The notes beneath the pieces are model-generated. The model saw only the letters and a list, made by a program, of their open reading frames with translations, searched no databases and had not been told where the DNA came from. A DNA stretch of 64,000 bases from JBBAGC01 sp964491265 (GTDB taxonomy: Bacteria; Spirochaetota; UBA4802; UBA5550): the NCBI GenBank assembly GCA_964491265.1, contig CAZBFP010000016.1:1-64000 (forward strand), given 5' to 3'. Positions 17,080-24,021 of the stretch are shown here, piece after piece (positions within the stretch are counted from its first letter, which is position 1; each line of letters starts with the position of its first letter). Both the position numbers and the translations under genes were made by a program.

Positions 17080-19008
17080 TTATTCCGCACCAAGATATTT
17101 TTCCAGATACTCTGTGAGGTCGTGAATATTTTTCTTTATCATGACTTTAAATTCAACCGGGATATTCTGATCAAGAACAACACGGTAGTAGTTTATTGCG
17201 TCCTTAACACGTCTTTGTTTAATAAATTCATCAGCCCGTACAAGCATGGGTTTGTATTTATAAAAGGAGTATTCGAGAATATTTTTTTCCCGTGAAAGGC
17301 TGAACTCGTCAGGGAGTTTTTTAAAATCGTAGCTCACTTTTAATATGGGGAGTTCTTTTTTCTTTACTCTGTCAGGCTTAATAAACTTTTTGTAAAAGTC
17401 GTGTTCAGCCTTTTTCTTTTCATCCATTTCTGTATCATCAAAGCTGTACTCAGCCTCATCTTTATGGAAGTCGCCGATTATTTCAAAAGCGGAATCATCC
17501 TCTTTTTTGTTGTCATCCTGTAGAATTTTTTCGAAAATATCTTCATCTGTCAGTGTGCTGTCATCTTTTGTCTGGCCATATTCACTAAGAAGATCAAACT
17601 CATTGGCATCCTCCTCCTCATCAATATGCTTTTCAATTTCCTTCTCTTTTTCGAAGGTTTTCTCTTCAGCAGGGAGTTCATCTTTTTCAGGCTCAGGCAG
17701 GGGAATATCTTCAATAGCTGGAAGAGCTTCATCTGTCTCAGCCGCTGCATCGTAGATTTGTTCTTCTTCAGGTAATATCTCAGGCACGGGGGCTGCTTCA
17801 TCAATAATATCTTCCGGAGTTTCATCAATAGCTTCTGCTTCAACAGGTTCCGAAGCAATTTCCTTTTCAAGTACAGCAGCCTCTTCAGATTTTTTCTCCT
17901 CTTCACGGTTTTTTTCGTGCTGCCTGCTGATCCGGTCAAGAATTTCCAGTACAGGTTCAGGATCAAAATGCACAGGTATGGGTGCTTCATATTTAGCATG
18001 AATAATCTGCGGTTCATGGCTGCTTTCAGGAATTTTAAGGGATGTTAGATCTTCAATCTTTTCATTGAGTTTATCAAGGGTATTTTTTAAATCGGAAAAA
18101 CCCCGCATTTCATCCTTAATCTGATTAAGAAGATCCTCTCTCTGCCGCAGCCTCTCCTGTTCATTTAAGAGTTTAAGTTCCTCCTCCCTTGTTTCCCGTA
18201 GCCGGTTTAACTCATCCAGGGTTTTATTTTTATCCCTGTCGAGCTCCGCAAATTTTTCTTTAAGACTGTCCAGTTCATTATGAAGTTTTTCAAATTCATG
18301 ACTTTCATCAGCGCTCAGCTTCTCCTCTGCTTCAGCTCTAAGGCGTTCAAATTCCTCTTTTGCATTAAGCAGCTGATTTGAGATCTGCTGAGAAATTTTT
18401 TCAATAATGTCATCTGCGTTAATGGCTTTTTCAGGTAGTCCGATATTTATTGTCTGCGGCACCGGGCCGTCAATTCGTACCCGTAATTCTCCACCCTGTT
18501 GAGAGGAATAGAGCGATTCTACTTTCTTTTTTACATCCTCTTCACGTCTCTTTCTGAAGTGGTTAAGGTAGTCAATGTTGCTTTCAATTTTACTTCGCAC
18601 ATCATAGTCGGATATACGGTCTTTCACACCTTTGAATAGAGAGATCGCGGTTTCGTAATCCCCTTTTATTGCATATATTTCGGAATTGGTCAGGGTTCTT
18701 TTGTAAAGCTTGAAGCGGGAATTGTCAGGTATTATTTCATTTGCCGGATAGGGGAGTTCAAAAACACCGGAGGAATCGCTTTCTCTTATCCGTTCAGGTT
18801 TTAAATCTCCCGGGGCGTGTTCTTCAGGGAATTCCTGCTCAATTGCACGGTCGGAGGCTCTGCGCCTGAGAATTTTTTCAGGCTCTGTTTCTTCAGGTTT
18901 TGTTAAATCCGCAGGTTTAACTATAATCTCTTCATTTCTGCCGCTGAAAAGGAGCCATGCAATAATCAGCAGGATTATCATAAGAACAGCTATCAGTATT
19001 ATATTCAT
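17080..19008 (-). CDS. Membrane-anchored coiled-coil protein, unknown
   Basis: A 642-residue protein with one N-terminal TM (residues 3-21, IILIAVLMIILLIIAWLLF). A basic segment follows, then a short repeat-like helical stretch (about 105-150), a long heptad-rich coiled coil (about 200-350) and a very acidic, proline-containing region (about 360-530). The C-terminal helical segment (FIKQRRVKDAINYYRVVL) resembles a single TPR unit and echoes a similar stretch near residue 100 (NSEIYAIKGDYETAISLF). It could scaffold a polar or flagellar complex, but that is inference. I do not recognise a named family. Confidence 0.75.
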   Translation of the reverse strand: MNIILIAVLMIILLIIAWLLFSGRNEEIIVKPADLTKPEETEPEKILRRRASDRAIEQEFPEEHAPGDLKPERIRESDSSGVFELPYPANEIIPDNSRFKLYKRTLTNSEIYAIKGDYETAISLFKGVKDRISDYDVRSKIESNIDYLNHFRKRREEDVKKKVESLYSSQQGGELRVRIDGPVPQTINIGLPEKAINADDIIEKISQQISNQLLNAKEEFERLRAEAEEKLSADESHEFEKLHNELDSLKEKFAELDRDKNKTLDELNRLRETREEELKLLNEQERLRQREDLLNQIKDEMRGFSDLKNTLDKLNEKIEDLTSLKIPESSHEPQIIHAKYEAPIPVHFDPEPVLEILDRISRQHEKNREEEKKSEEAAVLEKEIASEPVEAEAIDETPEDIIDEAAPVPEILPEEEQIYDAAAETDEALPAIEDIPLPEPEKDELPAEEKTFEKEKEIEKHIDEEEDANEFDLLSEYGQTKDDSTLTDEDIFEKILQDDNKKEDDSAFEIIGDFHKDEAEYSFDDTEMDEKKKAEHDFYKKFIKPDRVKKKELPILKVSYDFKKLPDEFSLSREKNILEYSFYKYKPMLVRADEFIKQRRVKDAINYYRVVLDQNIPVEFKVMIKKNIHDLTEYLEKYLGAE

Positions 19009-19388
19009 AATTTAGCGCTTTCTGCCGGTTCCCCAGTTCAATATTTCAGTATATTATATTTTATTATCGCACAAAATATAGCAAAAAATAATGGACATAT
19101 TTTATTATTTTATAAAATTTTGCAAAGATAATTTTTAATGAGCAGAGTTTATTAAGAGAGGTAGCGGTAGAATTTTGGAGGTATTGTCATTCCCGCGCAT
19201 GCGGGAATCTCATATCCTTGATTATTTCAGGAGATTCCGGCACTACGTTATCACTTCGGCCGGAATGACAGACTATCCCGCTAAAATTCTACTACTGCCT
19301 TAAGAGATACTTCTGTGTTAATTATCAGTATTATATCTTAATTATAAATTCTGTTTCAATAAATTTCCGATTGGAGAGGGTAATATAC
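19009..19388. other. Divergent intergenic region with MITE
   Basis: Lies between the divergent coiled-coil gene and the DUF1858 gene, so both promoters should be here. It is dominated by the family A element at 19160-19299. No confident promoter boxes were identified. Confidence 0.5.
19160..19299. mobile_element. MITE, family A, copy 2, with perfect 8-bp target duplication
   Basis: A 140-bp palindromic element. Its outer arms are GGTAGCGGTAGAATTTTGG and, at the other end, CTAAAATTCTACTACTGCC. Its inner ends are TGTCATTCCCGCGCATGC and CTTCGGCCGGAATGACA. Both sides carry TTAAGAGA (19152-19159 and 19300-19307), a perfect 8-bp direct repeat. It has no ORF. This copy defines the ends of the family best. 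Confidence 0.85.
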
Positions 19389-19607
19389 ATGGGAACAACA
19401 GACCAGAAAGTATCAAAAAACATGACATTCGGTGAGCTGCTGCGGGCCTATCCCAATGCTGCAGCTATATTGAGCAGCTATGGACTTCATTGTGTGGGCT
19501 GCCGTATGAATACTTCTGAAACCATTGAACAGGGGATGAGGGCTCACGGCCTCGATGATGCAAAGCTTGAAGAACTGATTAAAGAGATAAATGCATCAAT
19601 TGCATGA
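19389..19607 (+). CDS. DUF1858 domain protein
   Basis: A 72-residue protein of the DUF1858 family, also called the hybrid-cluster-protein-associated disulfide domain. The conserved core TFGELLRAYPNAAAILSSYG leads into LHCVGCRM, a CxxC pair. ATG 19389 follows a GGAGAGG ribosome site; a TTG at 19371 is upstream of that site and can be dismissed. Family members are small redox or iron-sulfur-associated proteins of anaerobes. Partner and function are not known from the sequence. Confidence 0.85.
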   Translation: MGTTDQKVSKNMTFGELLRAYPNAAAILSSYGLHCVGCRMNTSETIEQGMRAHGLDDAKLEELIKEINASIA

Positions 19608-19647
19608 TCTTTTCTTTTATTTATCCAGTTAATATGTATTTTAAAAG

Positions 19648-19787
19648 GGAGCTGTTTATTTTTGTAAGTAATGTCATTCCCGCGAAGGCGGGAATCTCAT
19701 AAATTCTGTTTTTTTCAGGAGATCATTTCCGCTTCAGCCGGGATCACAGGTTTTTCGGGTAAATTTAAACAAATTTAAACTGCTCCC
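19648..19787. repeat. MITE-like repeat, family A, copy 3 (diverged)
   Basis: Outer arms GGGAGCTGTTTATTTTTGT and the inverse of AAATTTAAACTGCTCCC surround the core TGTCATTCCCGCGAAGGCGG. The inner right end has decayed (GGGATCACAGG). Target duplications are not clear in the AT-rich flanks. Confidence 0.6.
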
Positions 19788-19889
19788 TTTTTAAATTTTA
19801 GTTCAGCTTACTGATTTTCTGTTGACTTTTTATTATTTTCTGATTCTATCAGGCAGATCTAATTATGCTTTATCCCGGGGGATAATATT

Positions 19890-20345
19890 ATGGTTTCTTT
19901 TCTTCTAACTGTTCCTGCTGATAATAAGCCAGGTGCCCTTGCCAGGGTCACAACTCTTCTTGGTAAAGAGAAAATCAATATCAGGGCTGTTAATATTACC
20001 TCTTTCGGAGGAAGCGGTTTTTTCCACCTGGTAGTTGATGATCCTGAGGCAGCTCATGCTGCCCTGAATAAGGCCGGGATAGAAAACCATTTAAAGGAGG
20101 TTATTGCTGTTCTTATTGAGGATAAACCGGGGAGTCTTGATAATCTTATCAATCTTCTTTATATAAATGAAATTAATGTTGAAAACGCCTGCGGTTTTGT
20201 ACTGGAAAGTTATAAAAAAGCGGTTTTTGTTGTGGATGTTGATAATATTGACAAGGCCCTTAAACTTCTTGAAAAGGAGAAGTATAAAACACTTGATGCT
20301 GAATCTCTCAACGCAGTTGAGCCTTTCCATTATATGAAGTATTGA
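19890..20345 (+). CDS. Tandem ACT-domain protein
   Basis: A 151-residue protein made of two ACT domains (FLLTVPADNKPGALARVTTLL from residue 4; VLIEDKPGSLDNLINLLYINEINVEN from about residue 74). ACT domains bind amino acids or other small ligands. Stand-alone tandem ACT proteins of this size are common in anaerobes and are often linked to aromatic or branched-chain amino-acid metabolism, but no catalytic gene is adjacent. The ribosome site is GGGGGAT. The ligand cannot be told from the sequence. Confidence 0.88.
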   Translation: MVSFLLTVPADNKPGALARVTTLLGKEKINIRAVNITSFGGSGFFHLVVDDPEAAHAALNKAGIENHLKEVIAVLIEDKPGSLDNLINLLYINEINVENACGFVLESYKKAVFVVDVDNIDKALKLLEKEKYKTLDAESLNAVEPFHYMKY

Positions 20346-20395
20346 AGAGAAATTTTTCAGGATTTTCTGTATACAAAAGAAGTACATCTTTGCTT

Positions 20396-20530
20396 TTCCC
20401 CCTGTCCCCCAAAGGGGGCAATGTCATTAAGTTAAGCCCTCTAAATCCCCCGGAGGGGGCCTTTTCAGAATGTTATGGCTTCATTTACAAATGTGGGTAT
20501 ACGTGCCCCCTTCGGGGGACAGGGGGCGAC
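20396..20530. repeat. Cluster of C/G-block repeats, family D
   Basis: CCCCCTGTCCCCCAAAGGGG, then CTAAATCCCCCGGAGGGGGC, then GTGCCCCCTTCGGGGGACAG. It carries the same three unit types as at 8.4 kb, here between the ACT gene and the end of the convergent dctM gene. It may act as a transcription end or as mRNA structure. Confidence 0.6.
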
Positions 20531-20607
20531 TCCGATAAATGTGATAAACAAATAGTATTATTACTTTTCCTGAAAATCCGGGAAGTATTATAGAGAGTTC
20601 TTCCCGT

Positions 20608-21909
20608 CTATTTCACAAATCCCGGCAGAAAGAGGGCTATCTGGGGAAAGGGGATAAGCAATAGTGTTGTTATAATCAGTGCTATGAGCAATGGTATAAC
20701 CCCTTTGAATATTGTTTCCAGGGGCACATCTCTGGCCACACCGCTTACAACATATACATTCAGTCCAACCGGCGGTGTTATTACTCCAATTTGAGTTACC
20801 ATTACTATGAGCACTCCAAACCAGATAGGATCGTATCCCAGGTGAAGTATTACCGGATAAAAGATCGGTATTGTCAGCATAATAAGAGCAAGTGCGTCAA
20901 TGAAGCATCCTCCTATAAAGTAGACCCCTATTATCATGAGCATAATAAGAGCTCTATGAACATCGAGCCCCGCAATCCAGTTTGCAATATCGAATGGTAT
21001 TCTTGATACTGCAAGGAAATGTCCGAATATAGTTGCGCCTGCTACTATCATCATAATCATGCAGGTTATTCTTGTGGTTTCATTAAGAGCATCTTTGAAG
21101 CCCTGCAGGTCAAGTTTTCTCCCTGCCACTGAAATGACAAGCGTGCCGAAGGCTCCAACCCCGCCCGCTTCAGTAGGTGTGAAAATTCCGGCAAAGAGTC
21201 CCCCCATTACCATGGTGAAAAGTATAAGTATTTCACTCAGGCCTGATAGTGATTTAATTTTCTCTTTAAAAGTTGTACTGGGGCCGGGGGGTGCCAGCTC
21301 AGGATTAATCCCTGTCCATATGAGAATTGCAGCAATAAACATGAGTGTGAGTATAATTCCAGGTATAATACCTGCAACAAAGAGTTTCCCGATAGACTGT
21401 TCGGTCATGATCCCGTAAACTATAAAAACCACACTGGGGGGGATCAGTATGCCCAGGCTCCCCCCAGCAGCTACTACACCTGTTGCGAGGCTGGGGTGAT
21501 AATTATAACGCTTCATTTCAGGGAGTGTGGCAGTTGCCATTGTTGCTGCTGTTGCATTTGTTGATCCGCAGATTGCTGAAAAACCTGCACAGGCCCCGAT
21601 TGTTGCAATTGCCAGGCCTCCGGGGAGTCTGCCGGTTAATTTATAGGCTGTATCAAACATTCTTGTGCTAATCCCTGAATGATAGGCCAGCTGCCCCATG
21701 AATACAAAAAGAGGCACAACTGTAAGACTGTATGATGAAAATACTGAATATACATCATTTGCAATCAATTTCAGTGCAGCATCATATGATACAATTGAAG
21801 TGAATCCGAAAAAACCTATGATTGCCATGAGAAAAGCGACAGGGATACGGGTGAAGAGGAGAACCATAAGCGCAATGATGCCGATTAATCCGGCTGTGGT
21901 TGGTGTCAT
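20608..21909 (-). CDS. dctM: TRAP transporter large permease DctM
   Basis: A 433-residue integral membrane protein of the DctM family with about 12 TM segments. It carries typical sequences such as VPLFVFMGQLAYHSGI, GSTNATAATMATATLPEM, GVVAAGGSLGILIPPSV and ITPPVGLNVYVVSGV. It forms the ion-coupled channel of a tripartite periplasmic transporter for an organic acid. Its ATG overlaps the dctQ stop by four bases. Confidence 0.93.
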   Translation of the reverse strand: MTPTTAGLIGIIALMVLLFTRIPVAFLMAIIGFFGFTSIVSYDAALKLIANDVYSVFSSYSLTVVPLFVFMGQLAYHSGISTRMFDTAYKLTGRLPGGLAIATIGACAGFSAICGSTNATAATMATATLPEMKRYNYHPSLATGVVAAGGSLGILIPPSVVFIVYGIMTEQSIGKLFVAGIIPGIILTLMFIAAILIWTGINPELAPPGPSTTFKEKIKSLSGLSEILILFTMVMGGLFAGIFTPTEAGGVGAFGTLVISVAGRKLDLQGFKDALNETTRITCMIMMIVAGATIFGHFLAVSRIPFDIANWIAGLDVHRALIMLMIIGVYFIGGCFIDALALIMLTIPIFYPVILHLGYDPIWFGVLIVMVTQIGVITPPVGLNVYVVSGVARDVPLETIFKGVIPLLIALIITTLLLIPFPQIALFLPGFVK

Positions 21910-22391
21910 CGTTTTATGATCCTCCTTGAGGCTTTTATTGCATTTATAAACAGATATAGAGATAGAAGAAAAGAGCTTAACCCTATTCCTGCAACAAAGG
22001 GGTAGGTAGGGATTTTTATAGTAAGGGATACCTCACCTGCAGCCATGAGCGAAGCTGCGTATAAAAAACTCTGCCAGCTCAGTGCTGCGAAGAAGAGGGA
22101 GCCTGCAGTTTCATTGAAAAGATCAATATAGGGATGGATTTTTTCCGGTATTTTCTGATAGACCAGGTCAACCGCAATATGTCCATTCATTACAGTTGTA
22201 TATGTGAGTGAGAATGCTATAACTATAGTGCTTAGAAGGCTTACCATATCATAGGATCCGGGTAAAGATATCCGGAAAACTCTCATAGTTATATCCAGTA
22301 CAATAACGAGCATAATCATTACTACTGCCGCAGCTGATATTAAGTTGAATTTTTCCGCTATTGTTTTGACCAGGTATTCAATTTTTCTCAT
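21906..22391 (-). CDS. dctQ: TRAP transporter small permease DctQ
   Basis: A 161-residue protein with four predicted TM segments, beginning MRKIEYLVKTIAEKFNL. It carries the family's typical first-helix stretch (VLDITMRVFRISLPGSYDMV). It is the small membrane subunit that joins DctM. It lies between dctP and dctM and overlaps dctM. Confidence 0.9.
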   Translation of the reverse strand: MRKIEYLVKTIAEKFNLISAAAVVMIMLVIVLDITMRVFRISLPGSYDMVSLLSTIVIAFSLTYTTVMNGHIAVDLVYQKIPEKIHPYIDLFNETAGSLFFAALSWQSFLYAASLMAAGEVSLTIKIPTYPFVAGIGLSSFLLSLYLFINAIKASRRIIKR

Positions 22392-22426
22392 TATCTGTTT
22401 TGTCCGTAAGGTTAAATTCTGTGGAG

Positions 22427-22474
22427 GAATTCAACCGTAGAGAGCTGTACTGCCTGCCTCTCCGCGGTTGAATA
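22427..22474 (-). other. Stem-loop between dctP and dctQ
   Basis: ATTCAACCGTAGAGAG pairs with CTCTCCGCGGTTGAAT across a short loop, in the 87-base gap after the dctP stop. Such structures between a binding-protein gene and its permease genes can protect the upstream mRNA or partly terminate it, raising binding-protein yield. The role here is inference. Confidence 0.6.
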
Positions 22475-22478
22475 GTTC

Positions 22479-23495
22479 TTACTTGCCGTATTTTTTTATG
22501 AGTTTCTGAAGTTCAGATACAGCCTTATCGCCCGGGAGATTCAGTTTTTTCATCTCTCTGATATATTCACTAAGGATCGGTTTTACTGCTGCAGCCCATT
22601 TTACACTTTCTGCATCATCAAGCTCTATAATATCATTCTCCAGCTCTTTTGTAAATTTTATTCCTTCCTGGTCTGCTTTGTCCCATGCTTCACCATGGAC
22701 CTTAACCCACCTGTCGCTCACTTCTGTAAATATATCCTTTATATCTGCAGGGAGTGCTTCCCATTTGTTTTTATTCATTACAACATACATCCCGGTTGTG
22801 TAACCGATGTCCCGGCTGTTTGTGGTATGGCTTATCACTTCCCCCTGTTTCCACCCCTTAAGGGTTTCTATAGGTGCAAATGTTCCGTCTACCACGCCTC
22901 TCTGAAGTGATTCATATGTGGATCCCTGAGGCATTGCTACAGGGATTCCGCCCAGTGCAGTTACAACTTTTGCACTTAGTCCGGTGGATCTGATTTTCAG
23001 CCCCCTCATGTCTGATATGGACTTGACCGGTTTTTTTGTATGAAGAAGACCAGGGCCGTGGGCATGAATATAGAGTACCTTTACATCATTCAGCTCTGCA
23101 GGTTCCATTATCCTGTATAATTCATTGGCTGCCAATGTTGCAGTCATTCCGTCAGGATAGCCGAGTGGAAGGTCTACAGCTTCCATTACAGGGAAACGTC
23201 CCCTTGTGTATGCGAAACATGACATCCCTATATCTGCTATGCCGGAAACTATACTGTTGTATGTTTCATCAGCTTTGGTAAGAGTGCCGCCCGGAAACAT
23301 GTTGATTTTAATACGTCCCTTTGTCTTTTGTTCTATCTCCTTTGCCCAGCTTTCAGCAGCTATAGCCTGTGCATGAGTGGCGGGGAAAAAGATGCTGTAG
23401 GAGAGAGTTGTAGTATCCCCTGTTTCACTCTGCTTGCATCCTGAAAATAGTGACGCTGCTGCAGCTAAGGCGATCAGTAATATAATTCTTTTCAT
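22479..23495 (-). CDS. dctP: TRAP transporter solute-binding lipoprotein DctP
   Basis: A 338-residue extracytoplasmic binding protein. It has a lipoprotein signal (LFSGC, Cys near residue 20), then a DctP fold with AIAAESWAKEIEQKTKGRI, FPGGTL, and the MRGLKIRSTG stretch holding the Arg that binds the substrate carboxylate in the family. It delivers an unknown organic acid to DctQM. First gene of the dctPQM cluster; the promoter should be just above 23495. No sensor gene is adjacent. Confidence 0.92.
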   Translation of the reverse strand: MKRIILLIALAAAASLFSGCKQSETGDTTTLSYSIFFPATHAQAIAAESWAKEIEQKTKGRIKINMFPGGTLTKADETYNSIVSGIADIGMSCFAYTRGRFPVMEAVDLPLGYPDGMTATLAANELYRIMEPAELNDVKVLYIHAHGPGLLHTKKPVKSISDMRGLKIRSTGLSAKVVTALGGIPVAMPQGSTYESLQRGVVDGTFAPIETLKGWKQGEVISHTTNSRDIGYTTGMYVVMNKNKWEALPADIKDIFTEVSDRWVKVHGEAWDKADQEGIKFTKELENDIIELDDAESVKWAAAVKPILSEYIREMKKLNLPGDKAVSELQKLIKKYGK

Positions 23496-23588
23496 AGTTT
23501 TATTCTCCGGTAAATATTTTAATTTTATAATTAAAAATGTTTAATTTACTCCGCGTCGATGGCTGCGGGAGATATAATCTTTTATTAT

Positions 23589-23755
23589 GCACTAAAATAC
23601 ATGTTAAGGAATTAATAATAACTATGTATTGAACAATAGTAATTATTCCTGAAGATATCTTTTAGTGCAATTTTGCTGTTTCCAATATCCCCGCCGCCTT
23701 CGGCGGCGGAGATATTGGAGCATTATACTTCAAATAAAAGTTAAGGAATTAACAT
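23589..23755 (+). repeat. Composite hairpin repeat, family C, copy 1
   Basis: The stretch 23641-23755 recurs in inverted orientation at 62642-62757, sharing TTATTCCTGAAGATAT-like, TTTTAGTGCAAT-like and AAATAAAAGTTAAGGAATTA segments. The centre is a strong hairpin: TCCAATATC, CCGCCGCC, a TTC loop, and the complements. Upstream, GCACTAAAA (from 23589) pairs with TTTTAGTGC (near 23662), forming a second hairpin. TTAAGGAATTAA with ATTGAACAATA occurs twice within it. Confidence 0.7.
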
Positions 23756-23828
23756 TGATTGAACAATAAAAAAAGTTTTAATCTTTGATTAATGCAACAA
23801 AAAAATTGTTCTGCAGAATTTTTATTTT

Positions 23829-23981
23829 TTATTGCATTATAATTTAGCGTGGTTGTCATTCCCGCGCATACTTCGACGCGCTCAGTACAGGTGCGGGAAT
23901 CTCAAAAATTCTGATTTTCAAGGAGATTCCGGCACTGAGGCCGGAATGACAGGCTTTTTCCCGCAATATTATACCGCTACC
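23829..23981. repeat. MITE-like repeat, family A, copy 4
   Basis: TTGTCATTCCCGCGCA at one side and GGCCGGAATGACAGGC at the other, with the outer right arm CCGCAATATTATACCGCTACC. The loop carries a CTTCGACGCGCTCAGTACAG insertion not present in copies 1-3. TTTATTTT flanks both sides (23821-23828, 23982-23989), but this is an AT-rich word and weaker evidence for a target duplication. Confidence 0.65.
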
Positions 23982-24021
23982 TTTATTTTTATTAATCAGT
24001 AAGTTTCGCTTAGAAAACTAT

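Larger units (their letters stand above)
23496..24021. other. Repeat-filled intergenic region
   Basis: Lies between dctP and glgX. It is almost entirely repeats: a composite family C element (23589-23755) and a family A copy (23829-23981). No ORF is supported. Confidence 0.65.

Noticed and set aside
20342..20593. 83-residue ORF after the ACT gene
   Set aside because: Made almost wholly of translated C/G-block repeats.
183..23981. CRISPR array
   Set aside because: The repeats are dispersed over kilobases, palindromic and flanked by duplications; there is no regular spacing and no cas gene.
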